A stretch of DNA of 64,000 bases from Corynebacterium timonense (GTDB taxonomy: Bacteria > Actinomycetota > Actinomycetes > Mycobacteriales > Mycobacteriaceae): NCBI RefSeq assembly GCF_900105305.1, contig NZ_LT629765.1:2108001-2172000 (forward strand), read 5' to 3'. Of this stretch, positions 35,057-43,435 are shown one piece after another. The notes under the pieces were generated by a model, which saw nothing but the letters and a program-made list of their open reading frames with translations, was not told where the DNA came from and did not search any database. Position numbers and translations under genes: made by a program. Position 1 is the stretch's first letter; every line of letters begins with the position of its first letter.

Positions 35057-35179
35057 ATGCCGCTGACGTTCCTGGGTTGGTTCGAGACCTTTGTTCCTTT
35101 CGTCGCCGGTGCCACCTGCGCCCTGCTCATGCTCGGCTGGCGTGGCATCGCGAAGCTCGCCGTGTCGAGGCGCTTTTAA
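35057..35179 (+). other. Possible truncated membrane-protein end
   Basis: Short open frame of 40 codons (MPLTFLGWFETFVPFVAG... to AVSRRF) with one hydrophobic segment, located between the IS481 remnant and the HNH gene. Its TAA overlaps the HNH gene stop. It could be the 3' end of a gene cut by the insertion sequence or a small protein in its own right. Confidence 0.3.
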
Positions 35180-36420
35180 ACCCAGCTGAGCTCGTTGAAC
35201 TCTTCCAGCGTCCGGGCGTCGTCGTTGCGCACCGGCAGCCCGCGGTCTGTGCTGACGTAGCGCACCCCACCCGGGCCCAGGAAATGAAAGTCCCCACCGT
35301 CGCGCAAAATCGTGACGTGGTTGTCGCTGACGAGGCTGTGGCACGCCGAACACAACGGCAGCAAGTTGTCCAGGTCCGTCGGCCCGCCGTCCGCCCAGTC
35401 GTGGACGTGGTGCATTTCCATAAAGCGCGTGTGACTGCACCCGGGCATCGCGCACTGGTGACGCCACATGAGCATCAGCGCGTTGACCTGGGCGTCGGAG
35501 GCAAGCCGAAACGAGCGCCCACTGTTGAGCACCAGCCCTTTATCGTCGACCCTGTTGATTCGGTAGTGGGCGTTGGCGAGGAAGTTTTTCACCGCCTCTG
35601 AGGGCGCACCAGGGTTGTAGGGCAGGTAGGCCTTTCCGTCGGTGGTCATAACGACATTGACGTGCGCCCCCGGTGCGCGCAACGGGTTACGCGGCCGCGA
35701 CAACGTCATGTTGACCATACCCATAAACGCGCTAACCAGCACTTCCCCGATGGGCAGGCCGAAACCGGAGCAGCCGCGTGTTTTCTTATCCTGGCGGTCC
35801 ATTTCAGCGTCGATACGCTCCGGATCCACTGTCCCGTCGTTGCCTGCTAAGGATGTCCAGTCCACGTCGTGCCAGGCGAGTTCCCCGACCTTCATCGCCG
35901 CCATCACACGCGCGCCTTCCGCCGCGTTGAAATCCGCCCACAGCTTTATACGCCCATCCGGCGCGGCTTTTAGACGCACGTAGGACGTCCTCGTCGCTTT
36001 CTGTGCTGGCTGGCGGAATTGCAGCAGCGCGATCTCCAACTCGTGGAACGTCATGGTGCAGGCCAGCTCCACCAGTTCAGCCTCGTTGTCCTTTGTGAGC
36101 AGTGGCAGTATCAGTCTGACCTTGGAGTAGTTTGTTCGCCCTTCCAAGAATGCTTGTGCCATCACCTCGAAGCGCAGCATTGCGCGGGCAACCCTGACGT
36201 ATTCGTGGGCGGTGGAGTTCGGTACCGCGATGCTCCTGACCAGCCATAATGCGGTAGTTTGTGCGCCGAACTGGGGGGCGAGCCCGAGGACGTCGAAAAG
36301 TGCTATGGCGTAGAGTATCTGCGCCTTGCGGCGCGAGAATACGCCGAACCCTTTTTCGATGGTGTGCGCGATATGTGCGGGTGCGCTGTCCCTGCTGACG
36401 GTGGTCGGTGGTGTGTCCAT
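35176..36420 (-). CDS. DUF222/HNH endonuclease-domain protein
   Basis: Protein of 414 residues of the 13E12-repeat-like family common in actinobacteria. An N-terminal DUF222 helical region (VFSRRKAQILYAIALFDVL..., LPLLTKDNEAELVELA) is followed by a C-terminal HNH nuclease finger (CAMPGC...FMEMHHVHDWADGGPTDLDNLLPLCSACHSLV) with the Cys pairs and His. ATG 36420 has GGGGGAG just upstream and a TATACT -10 at about 36460-36465. The upstream region leads straight into the 45-bp repeat array once the IS256 element is ignored. The biological role of this family is unsettled. Confidence 0.88.
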   Translation of the reverse strand: MDTPPTTVSRDSAPAHIAHTIEKGFGVFSRRKAQILYAIALFDVLGLAPQFGAQTTALWLVRSIAVPNSTAHEYVRVARAMLRFEVMAQAFLEGRTNYSKVRLILPLLTKDNEAELVELACTMTFHELEIALLQFRQPAQKATRTSYVRLKAAPDGRIKLWADFNAAEGARVMAAMKVGELAWHDVDWTSLAGNDGTVDPERIDAEMDRQDKKTRGCSGFGLPIGEVLVSAFMGMVNMTLSRPRNPLRAPGAHVNVVMTTDGKAYLPYNPGAPSEAVKNFLANAHYRINRVDDKGLVLNSGRSFRLASDAQVNALMLMWRHQCAMPGCSHTRFMEMHHVHDWADGGPTDLDNLLPLCSACHSLVSDNHVTILRDGGDFHFLGPGGVRYVSTDRGLPVRNDDARTLEEFNELSWV

Positions 36421-36514
36421 TGCTCCCCCAAGCGTGTCGATCGTGTGTTTGATTGACAGTATAACGACGCGTCGGACATGTGGGTTGAGCTGGATAAAGG
36501 CAGCTTTTCGACGT

Positions 36515-36553
36515 TTGCATAGCGCGCGTGTTTGAACGCGTCGAACTATGCAA
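36515..36553. repeat. Inverted octamer pair at the left edge of the repeat array
   Basis: TTGCATAG (36515-36522) and CTATGCAA (36546-36553) form an inverted pair spaced by 23 bp. CTATGCAA is the start of the 45-bp array unit and is also the target site duplicated by the IS256-family element. This links the nuclease-gene upstream region to the array. Confidence 0.75.
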
Positions 36554-37994
36554 GAGGGTGTCAGGTGTTTTGTGTGTGAGGCTCTGATCCAGAAGGAGTT
36601 TCACTGATAATGACTACCGTGTCACCGAAGAAAGGCCATGACCCGAGCAGGGTCAACGAGATCAGCGCGAAGCTGATGGAAAACCCGGAAATCGCCGCAC
36701 TGATCGGCGAGCTATCAACCTCCGTCGACGATGCCAGCGACCTGGTCAAAGGTCTTTTGCAAGCCTCGATCAACGCGGGTCTGCAGGCGGAGATGGACGC
36801 CCATTTGGGGTACGGGCACTCAGATCGCGCGGCCAAAGCCCAGGTAAGCCCCTCAAACGGTGGCAATCACCGCAACGGGTCGTACACCAAAACTGTGGGC
36901 ACCGGCTACGGCCCGGTGGATATCACAGTGCCTCGGGATAGAGCGGGCACGTTTCACCCGGTCATGGTGCCTAAAGGGGCACGCCGGCTGACAGAGCTCG
37001 ACGACATGATCGTCTCGCTCTACGCCGGCGGCATGACGGTACGCGATATCCAGCACCACCTGGCATCGACCCTGGCGGTGGACATCAGCCCGGATACCAT
37101 CAGTACCATCACCGATGCGGTCCTCGATGAGGTGATGGTGTGGCAAAACCGTCAGCTCGACGAGTTCTACCCGGTCATTTTCCTCGACGCGCTACGGGTG
37201 AAAATCCGTGACGGCCACCGGGTGGTCAATAAAGCCTGCTACATGGCTGTTGGCATCGACATCGACGGGACCAAACACATCCTGGGCTTGTGGATCGCCG
37301 ACAATGAAGGGGCCGCATTCTGGGCATCCGTGTGCGCGGACCTGGCGAACCGTGGAGTCAATGACGTGTTCATCGTCTGCTGCGACGGGCTTACAGGCCT
37401 GCCTGAGGCCGTGGAAGCGACCTGGCCGAACTCGATGGTACAAACCTGCATCGTGCACCTGATCCGGGCTGCCAACAGGTGGGTGTCCTACCAGGACCGC
37501 AAATCTGTATCCAGCGCACTGCGCAAGGTCTACACCGCACCGAACGAGGACGCCGCTTGCGCCGCACTCGATGCCTTCGAAGCCTCGGAACTGGGGCGGA
37601 AGTACCCCCAGTCGGTGAAGGTCTGGCGTGACGCGTGGGAGAGGTTTATACCGTTTCTGCAGTTCCCGCCTGCAGCTCGCCGGGTGCTCTATACCACCAA
37701 TGCCATCGAGTCGCTTAACGCTGAGCTGCGGAAAGCGACCCGCAACCGTGGCCAATTCCCCACGGATGCTGCGGCGTTGAAGACGCTGTGGTTGATGGTC
37801 TGCAACATCGAGGACAAACGCGCCGCCCAACGCGCGAAAAAAGCGAAGCGGGCAATCGACTGCAACGGCTATATTGAAGGGGCGAAAACCTCAGGGTGGA
37901 AACAAGCCATCAACCAACTATCCGTGGCCTACCCAGACCGGTTCGCCAACTACTTGTAAACCAAGCCCCCGCACACAAACAAACGGACACTCTC
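36554..37994 (+). mobile_element. Intact IS256-family insertion sequence with 8-bp target duplication
   Basis: 1441-bp element bounded by imperfect inverted repeats of about 28 bp (left GAGGGTGTCAGGTGTTTT, right end reading GAGAGTGTCCGTTTGTTT on the minus strand). The flanks are identical 8-mers CTATGCAA at 36546-36553 and 37995-38002. One intact transposase gene fills it. A perfect target duplication and an intact gene indicate recent transposition. Confidence 0.95.
36610..37959 (+). CDS. IS256 (Mutator)-family transposase
   Basis: DDE transposase of 449 residues with all three acidic blocks: FLDALRVKIRDG, IVCCDGLTGLPEAV and TTNAIESLN. The C(2)H signature CIVHLIR of the Mutator superfamily is present. 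Start ATG 36610 has AAGGAG about 10 nt upstream. The frame is undisturbed, so the enzyme is likely active. Confidence 0.97.
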   Translation: MTTVSPKKGHDPSRVNEISAKLMENPEIAALIGELSTSVDDASDLVKGLLQASINAGLQAEMDAHLGYGHSDRAAKAQVSPSNGGNHRNGSYTKTVGTGYGPVDITVPRDRAGTFHPVMVPKGARRLTELDDMIVSLYAGGMTVRDIQHHLASTLAVDISPDTISTITDAVLDEVMVWQNRQLDEFYPVIFLDALRVKIRDGHRVVNKACYMAVGIDIDGTKHILGLWIADNEGAAFWASVCADLANRGVNDVFIVCCDGLTGLPEAVEATWPNSMVQTCIVHLIRAANRWVSYQDRKSVSSALRKVYTAPNEDAACAALDAFEASELGRKYPQSVKVWRDAWERFIPFLQFPPAARRVLYTTNAIESLNAELRKATRNRGQFPTDAAALKTLWLMVCNIEDKRAAQRAKKAKRAIDCNGYIEGAKTSGWKQAINQLSVAYPDRFANYL

Positions 37995-38556
37995 CTATGC
38001 AATGCATACCGATCAACGCCCGACCGTCGAGCGCCCGGCTATGCAATGCATACCCCCGGCCGCATGCGGACGGGCCCGAAACTATGCCATGCATACGGAT
38101 CAACGCCCGCGCGTCGAGCGCACCGACTATGCAACGCATACGGATCAACCCCCGACCACCAAGCGCCGAAACTATGCAATGCATACCGATCAGCCCCCGA
38201 CCGTCGAGCGCCGCAACTATGCAACGCATACCGATCAGCCCCCGACCGCCGAGCGCCGCAACTATGCAATGCGTACCGATCAGCCCCCGACCGTCGAGCG
38301 CCGCAACTATGCAATGCAGACCGATCAGCCCCCGACCGTCGAGCGCCGCGACTATGCAATGCATACGGATCAACGCCCAACCGTCGAGCGCCGCGACTAT
38401 GCAATGCATACGGATCAACGCCCAACCGTCGAGCGCCGCAACTATGCAATGCATACACCCCAGCCCCAAGCGGACGGGCCCGAAACTATGCACTGCATAC
38501 CGATCAACCCTCGACCGTCGAGCGCCGCGACTATGCAATGCATACGTACCGACCCC
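37995..38556. repeat. 45-bp palindrome-containing tandem repeat array (12.5 copies)
   Basis: Units begin at 37995, 38039, 38082, 38127, 38172, 38217, 38262, 38307, 38352, 38397, 38442, 38486 and 38531 (last one cut). Each opens with CTATGCAATGCATACC, which holds the palindrome TGCAATGCA-like core, and most continue GATCAGCCCCCGACC then GTCGAGCGCCGC, containing the palindrome CGACCGTCG. Units 2 and 11 are a second type with GCGGACGGGCCCGAAA. Because 45 is divisible by three, open frames run in several phases on both strands; these are by-products. The left edge was hit by IS256 and the right edge by IS21. Confidence 0.95.
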
Positions 38557-38812
38557 TGTTCGCGACGGTCGAAAAGTAGCCCAAAACGCTCCTCGAAAAG
38601 TAGCCCACCCGAAAAAAATGAATGGGTGATTTCATTGGAGGAATGGGCGCAGATCCGGTACCTGCGTGGGCAGGGTCTGTCATTGAGGAAGATCGCGGCC
38701 GAAGTCGGCTGTGCGAAGAAGACGGTGGAGAAGGCTCTGGCTTCAGATTCGCCGCCTTGTTACAAGCCACGGGACGCCAAAGGCACGGGTTTCGATCGGT
38801 TTGAATCGCACG
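38557..38812 (+). mobile_element. IS21-family left end remnant
   Basis: Begins TGTTCGCGACGG and carries two copies of TCGAAAAGTAGCCCA (38569-38583 and 38593-38607), the multiple terminal repeats of IS21 elements. The start of istA follows. The rest of istA and istB is gone; an IS481 tail abuts at 38813. Confidence 0.88.
38626..38812 (+). pseudogene. istA: istA fragment (IS21 transposase N-terminus)
   Basis: About 60 codons from GTG 38626: VISLEEWAQIRYLRGQGLSL, RKIAAEVGCAKKTVEKALAS, DSPPCYKPR. This is the HTH domain of IstA. The frame then runs into the neighbouring IS481 remnant and stops at 38832. Confidence 0.85.
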
Positions 38813-38876
38813 CTAGGTGTACTTCCCCGTGACGTTGTGAACGCGTTGCGCGGGGGTGAGGCCGCCGATGGCGGTG
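38813..38876 (-). mobile_element. IS481-type remnant 2 (last 20 codons only)
   Basis: Minus strand encodes GLTPAQRVHNVTGKYT followed by TAG, the same transposase end as at 34561 and 62472. Its edge is again CTAG (38813-38816). Only the extreme end survives. Confidence 0.85.
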
Positions 38877-38921
38877 ATGGTGCCGCTGCGCGCCCTGGTT
38901 TTGTCGTGAGCCTAAAGCGCT

Positions 38922-39175
38922 GTGATCACCAACGTCGCCGGACTGGCTGCTCGGGTGGCGGCACTCGTAGTGATGGGCGCCACGTACTCCTGGTTCATCC
39001 CCACCGCGCGGGCTACAGGGCGGGTCTCCGGTTCGTCGGCGCGGAGTACGCAGCAGAAAGTGCTGCAAACCTCGGGAACGGTACCGTTGCCTGGGCTGCG
39101 GCTACCGCTACCGCGTGTGGGGTCGCGCTGTTCGCCGCCGCACGCCCTGACGTTATCAATGCTCCACTGCAATGA
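38922..39175 (+). pseudogene. Frameshifted small membrane protein
   Basis: Frame 1 from GTG 38922 encodes VITNVAGLAARVAALVVMGATYSWFIPT and then loses coding character. A second frame picks up HRAGYRAGLRFVGAEYAAES... and VAWAAATATACGVALFAAARPDVINAPLQ to a TGA at 39173. Together they would make one protein of about 84 residues with two helices. The break is near 39000. No family recognised. Confidence 0.5.
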
Positions 39176-39236
39176 ATCTCCGCCGTGCCTAGTATCGGTA
39201 TTCAAGATCCTGACCCATTCCCGCAGGGAGATAGTG

Positions 39237-40220
39237 ATGACCCGCGCAAGAAAAGTCGCTACCGGCTGCGGCGCCGTGTTCGCCGTTATCCTCATAGCCC
39301 TCGCGGCCGCCGCCTACACGTGGGGCCCGGCGACCACCGCGATCTTCACGGGAAAAACTCAATATGTGATCAAGCCCTCGCCCCAGAAGTACGCGAAAGA
39401 CGTCATCCGGATCGTGGAGACTCTCGGTATCTACGCCGAGTCTGACGAGTTCACCGCCGCGAAAGCCACGGCCCTGGAGGAGATCAAGGGTGCCACCTCC
39501 TACGAGGAGACGTACGAACCGCTGCGCGCGGTGATCAAGGCGGCGGGAGGCAAGCACTCCAACATTCTCACTGCGGAAGACGAAGCAGCCGAGGACCCGG
39601 ACCAGCTCGCACCCGCTGTGGAAGCCCGCGGCAACATCGCTTTCGCTACGGTCCCGGATGTCACCCGCCACGACGACGGGCAAGCCTACGCCGACACGCT
39701 TACCGAGGGGATCCTCACCCACGCAACGTGCGGCGCGATCGTTGACCTGCGCGGCAACGGCGGTGGCGATATGGGCCCCATGGTCGCGGGAATCTCACCG
39801 CTGCTTCCTGACGGCCCCGTGCTCTCCTTCGTCTCCCGCACCAGCACCACCGACGTGACCGTCGACGGCAACTCCGTCACCGGTGGCGGCACCCCTGTGA
39901 CCACGCAGGGAGGCAAACGCGAAGTACCGGTCGCCGTGCTTGTCGACGCAGAAACCGCCTCCTCAGGCGAAGCCACCATGCTCACTTTCCGCGGCCTCGA
40001 CCGGTCGCGCAGCTTCGGCGAGCCCACGGCGGGATTCGCATCCGCAAACATGGTCGTCGATCTTTACGACGGCGCCAGCGTGATGATCACCACCGCCAAA
40101 GATAGAGCACGCACCGGCGAGGAGTTCGCCGAAGACCCCGTCCGGCCGGACGTCGCCACGAATGACGCCGAACGCGAAGCCGTCGCCTGGCTGGAGGGAC
40201 AAGGCTGCTCGACGCAGTAG
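39237..40220 (+). CDS. S41-family (C-terminal processing type) peptidase
   Basis: Protein of 327 residues with an N-terminal membrane anchor or signal helix (GAVFAVILIALAAAAYTWG). The S41 catalytic fold is visible: IVDLRGNGGGDMGPM binds substrate, and the nucleophile Ser lies in DAETASSGEATML with a Lys/Arg further on. There is no PDZ domain, so it belongs to the simple tail-specific protease-like group. It likely acts outside the membrane. ATG 39237 has GGGAG upstream. Confidence 0.85.
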   Translation: MTRARKVATGCGAVFAVILIALAAAAYTWGPATTAIFTGKTQYVIKPSPQKYAKDVIRIVETLGIYAESDEFTAAKATALEEIKGATSYEETYEPLRAVIKAAGGKHSNILTAEDEAAEDPDQLAPAVEARGNIAFATVPDVTRHDDGQAYADTLTEGILTHATCGAIVDLRGNGGGDMGPMVAGISPLLPDGPVLSFVSRTSTTDVTVDGNSVTGGGTPVTTQGGKREVPVAVLVDAETASSGEATMLTFRGLDRSRSFGEPTAGFASANMVVDLYDGASVMITTAKDRARTGEEFAEDPVRPDVATNDAEREAVAWLEGQGCSTQ

Positions 40221-40329
40221 CTATCCGCCTGCCCGGGAGCGACGAGCATCGCCGCGGCGGCGAGGAACTCGCGGGCGGGCAGCGCGAGCACCCTCCGATC
40301 CCCATCAGGATTGAGACTGTGGGATACAT
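40221..40329 (-). pseudogene. Frameshifted copy of the 60-residue membrane protein gene
   Basis: Reads TVSILMGIGG, shifts by one base, then VLALPAREFLAAAAMLVAP. It aligns with VASVLMGIGGILVLASNNFL, ASAAMLVAAG of the intact gene at 40413-40595. It is a decayed tandem duplicate. Confidence 0.7.
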
Positions 40330-40412
40330 CTCTCTATCGTCGATCCGCCGCTGACGGTAGACGTCGTCGACCTCAAACAGCCTGCCGAGTAGAGCTCGAT
40401 TGAGGGAAAAAG

Positions 40413-40595
40413 TCACAGCTGGGAAGAATCACCCGGCTCCAGTGGGCTTCTTTTTAAACACCGGTAATGGTCAGCCGCCAAACCAGCAGCAACCAGCATC
40501 GCAGCCGACGCCAGAAAATTATTGCTTGCTAACACTAAGATGCCCCCAATTCCCATCAGTACGGAAGCAACCAAGTAAAGATGTGCCATGTTCAT
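40413..40595 (-). CDS. Small membrane protein, 60 residues
   Basis: Two hydrophobic stretches (LYLVASVLMGIGGILVLA and NFLASAAMLVAAGLAA) and a charged tail. The start lies 7 bp downstream of the secreted-protein gene stop, so it is probably in one operon with it. A broken duplicate follows at 40221. Function unknown. Confidence 0.65.
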   Translation of the reverse strand: MNMAHLYLVASVLMGIGGILVLASNNFLASAAMLVAAGLAADHYRCLKRSPLEPGDSSQL

Positions 40596-40602
40596 TTCAC
40601 AT

Positions 40603-41088
40603 TCACTCCCCGTCCCTTGATCGCGAGCTGAAGCAGTACTCGGCTACCCCAGCTACCCCGATAGTTTCAGCACCGAGGTCACGGAGTGCGCCGCCGGTAC
40701 GCTGTATGCTCGGCCAACTGAAATTGTGCGCCCTCACCTGGTAAAACGCAGCCTTGAGCCCACCGCGCTGCTGAATGCAACGCTTAATCGTGAGGATCTT
40801 TGCGGCGGGGATCACAGTTGAACCGATGACCCCCGGCACCGGCTGTTTCTGCAGCCCAATAGGGAAAACAGTTGTATTGGGATACTTTTCTCGAAGCCAT
40901 TCTGCGGTGGCTTCGTCCCCTTCAGCCAGCACTTCGACTAGGTCATTGGACATTCCAAGATCGTTGTGCGCAGCTGTAGGGGTGATCGACGCGGCGTGAG
41001 GGTTATTGCTTTGAGGCCCACTCGCTGGTGCATGTGGCGTCAGAAATATCGACGCAGACAACAGGCACACTGAGACGCGCTTCTTCAT
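40603..41088 (-). CDS. Secreted hypothetical protein
   Basis: Protein of 161 residues with a typical signal peptide (MKKRVSVCLLSASIFLTPHAPASG). ATG 41088 is backed by a strong GGAGGT 5 nt upstream, and the longer frame is rejected. The mature part (DLVEVLAEGDEATAEWLREKYP, ...CIQQRGGLKAAFYQVRA) contains two cysteines and resembles no family I know. It shares a 253-bp divergent region with the amino-acid permease gene, with TATAGT at about 41176-41181 as a possible -10. Confidence 0.7.
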   Translation of the reverse strand: MKKRVSVCLLSASIFLTPHAPASGPQSNNPHAASITPTAAHNDLGMSNDLVEVLAEGDEATAEWLREKYPNTTVFPIGLQKQPVPGVIGSTVIPAAKILTIKRCIQQRGGLKAAFYQVRAHNFSWPSIQRTGGALRDLGAETIGVAGVAEYCFSSRSRDGE

Positions 41089-41341
41089 GAGAGACCTCCA
41101 AGGCAACCGATATGTACAGTCGCGCAGTTCTGCGCAGCGCCCCTCCACTCCCTGGTGAGCACCCCGCTTTTCCAGACTATATATGGCCTGTGCTTTTCCC
41201 GGCTCACTAGCGCGTTTTTTTATACGAAAGTCTAATAAGACGGCACGAAAGTACCGACTTCCTTGAGATCCGGGGGTTGTTCCTGTAGCAGGACCGCGTC
41301 CTATTTAATAAATGGGGGAGCACCAAGTATTCTTGTCCTCC

Positions 41342-42772
41342 ATGACGACCGCGCATACGACGCACACGGTGACCATGTGGACGCTGGTCTCGTTGATTAT
41401 CGGCTCGACGATCGGCTCGGGCATCTTCGCGCTGCCCCAAAACATCGCGTCCGTGGCCAGCCCCGGCGCGATGCTCATCGGCTGGGTCATCGCGGGCGTG
41501 GGCATGCTGTCCGTCGCCTTCGTCTTCCAGGTCCTCGCCCGGCGCGAGCCGCACCTAGACTCGGGCGTCTACGCCTACGTGCGCGCGGGCCTGGGCGATT
41601 TCATCGGGTTCACCGCCGGTCTGGGGTACTGGCTGGGCTCGGTCATGGCGCAGGTAGGCTACGCCACGCTGTTTTTCCGCACGCTCGGCTACTACGTCCC
41701 GGTGCTGCACAACCAGTGGGTGCTCGCAGTGGCGGTCTCGACGCTGACCTGGGTGATCTTCGCGGGCCTGTCGCGCGGGATTCAGCAGGCGGCGGTGATG
41801 AACCTGGTCACGACGATCGCCAAGCTCGTGCCCATCGTGAGCTTCATCGTGCTGGTGGCCTTCCTCGGTTTCTCCTGGAACACGTTCACGTTGGACTTCT
41901 GGGGCGAGGGCTCCGGCATCCCGTTCAGCCAGCAGCTGCAGGGCATCATGCTGTTCACGGTGTGGGTGTTCATCGGCATCGAGGGGGCGTCCGTGTACTC
42001 GAAGCAGTCGAAGACGCGTCGCGACGTCGGACGCGCCACCGTCATCGGCTTCCTCTCCGTCCTCGTGCTTCTCGTCGCGGTGTCAACGCTGTCCTACGGC
42101 GTGCTCACGCGTGAGGAGCTGGCGGCGCTGCCCGAAAACTCCATGGGCGCGGTGCTCGAGGCCGTCGTCGGCCCCTGGGGCGGGGCGTTCATCTCGCTCG
42201 GGCTGTGCCTGTCAGTGCTCGGCGCCTACGTGTCGTGGCAGATGCTGTGCGCGGAGCCGCTGGTGATGATGGCCCGCGACGGCCTGCTGCCCCGCCAGCT
42301 CGGCGCCACGAACCGCCTCGGCGCGCCGTGGCTCGCGCAGCTGGTGTCCACCGCGGTCATCCAGCTCTTTGTCATCATCTTCTTCGCCAGCGAGGCCTCC
42401 TACAACGCGATGGTGCAGCTGGCCACCATCATGTACCTGCTGCCCTACATCTTCTCGGCGCTCTACCTCGTGCTGCTGGCCGCGCGATCGCACGGGGGCG
42501 CGCGGTGGACGCGCCGGGACAACCGGAAGCACGTCGTCCTCGGCGTCGTCGCCTTTGTGTACTCGCTCTGGCTGATCTACGCCGCCGACCCCATCTACGT
42601 GCTGCTCGGCGCGCTCGCCGTCCTGCCCGGCGTCATCCCCTACGTGCTCACGCGCCGCGCCCGCGGCGAGCGTGCGTTCAACCCCTTCGAGTGGGTGGTG
42701 GTCGCGCTCTTCGTCGTCGCGGCCGTCGTCGCCGTCGCCGGGCTTATCGACGGCACACTCACCCTCACCTAG
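41342..42772 (+). CDS. APA-family basic amino acid antiporter/permease (ArcD/LysI-like)
   Basis: Twelve-span APC-superfamily transporter of 476 residues. SLIIGSTIGSGIFALPQNIA is the substrate-binding TM1 signature of arginine/ornithine and lysine exchangers. IGIEGASVYSKQSKTRRDVG is the matching TM6 segment. I prefer ATG 41342 because TATTCT lies 8 nt upstream; an ATG at 41312 would add ten residues. The substrate is probably a cationic amino acid. The stop overlaps that of the opposite TetR gene. Confidence 0.88.
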   Translation: MTTAHTTHTVTMWTLVSLIIGSTIGSGIFALPQNIASVASPGAMLIGWVIAGVGMLSVAFVFQVLARREPHLDSGVYAYVRAGLGDFIGFTAGLGYWLGSVMAQVGYATLFFRTLGYYVPVLHNQWVLAVAVSTLTWVIFAGLSRGIQQAAVMNLVTTIAKLVPIVSFIVLVAFLGFSWNTFTLDFWGEGSGIPFSQQLQGIMLFTVWVFIGIEGASVYSKQSKTRRDVGRATVIGFLSVLVLLVAVSTLSYGVLTREELAALPENSMGAVLEAVVGPWGGAFISLGLCLSVLGAYVSWQMLCAEPLVMMARDGLLPRQLGATNRLGAPWLAQLVSTAVIQLFVIIFFASEASYNAMVQLATIMYLLPYIFSALYLVLLAARSHGGARWTRRDNRKHVVLGVVAFVYSLWLIYAADPIYVLLGALAVLPGVIPYVLTRRARGERAFNPFEWVVVALFVVAAVVAVAGLIDGTLTLT

Positions 42773-43356
42773 GAATCCTCCCCGCGCAGCATCGGCCAGA
42801 CGAGCTTGGCGATGTAGCGGGCGTGCTTCTTCGGGTCGCCGAAGTCGAAGGCGGCGCGGACGAGGATGCTGCCCACCACCATCGTGACAATCGTGCGCGC
42901 ATCCGCCCCCGGGGCGAACATGCCGCGCTCGACGCCTCTGCGCACGTACACGGTCAGGCCGCCGAGGATCTCCTTCTTGATGCGCTCGCTCCACTCGTCG
43001 ACGTGTTCCTCGCGGCCGGCCAGCAGGGACCCGATGAGCCGGATGCCCACCTCCTCCTCCAGGTGCTCCTGCAACCGGGTGAGGAAGGTCTCGAACTCCT
43101 CGTACGTTTCGGGGTAGCGCCGAGGGATGCGGATGACCACGTTCGACAGGGCGTCGGCAAGCATCTCCTTGCGGTCGTCGTAGCGCCTGTAGATGGTCGT
43201 CTTCGCCACCCCCGAATCCGCGACCACCGCGTCGATGGTCACCGCGTTGAAGCCCTTCTCCCGCGCCAAGCGCAACACGGAGCGGTAGATCTTCTCCTCT
43301 GTCGCCTGCCGGCGCCGTGGCCGCTGCCCGGCCGTGCTCAGTGTCTCAGAACCCAT
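42769..43356 (-). CDS. TetR-family transcriptional regulator
   Basis: Protein of 195 residues. The N-terminal HTH (IYRSVLRLAREKGFNAVTIDAVVADSGVAKTTIYRRYDDRKEM) is diagnostic, followed by an all-helical ligand-binding domain. It converges with the permease gene and diverges from the AbrB-type transporter, with an 80-bp space between starts. It might control either or itself. A partial inverted repeat TTAC...GTAA spans 43361-43382. Confidence 0.88.
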   Translation of the reverse strand: MGSETLSTAGQRPRRRQATEEKIYRSVLRLAREKGFNAVTIDAVVADSGVAKTTIYRRYDDRKEMLADALSNVVIRIPRRYPETYEEFETFLTRLQEHLEEEVGIRLIGSLLAGREEHVDEWSERIKKEILGGLTVYVRRGVERGMFAPGADARTIVTMVVGSILVRAAFDFGDPKKHARYIAKLVWPMLRGEDS

Positions 43357-43435
43357 CTGATTACTATGACACACATTCGTAACGCCTAAGGATGGTTTGC
43401 GTCGGCATTAAGCACGAACGGTAGGATTAGCCCCC

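Noticed and set aside
37995..38556. CRISPR array
   Set aside because: The segments between conserved motifs are themselves repeated with few changes, so there are no unique spacers. No cas genes are present, and the period is an unbroken 45 bp.
37896..38832. Repeat-containing protein gene(s) across the array
   Set aside because: Open frames exist in several phases on both strands only because the period is a multiple of three. None has a good ribosome site, and they run across IS256, array and IS21 boundaries.
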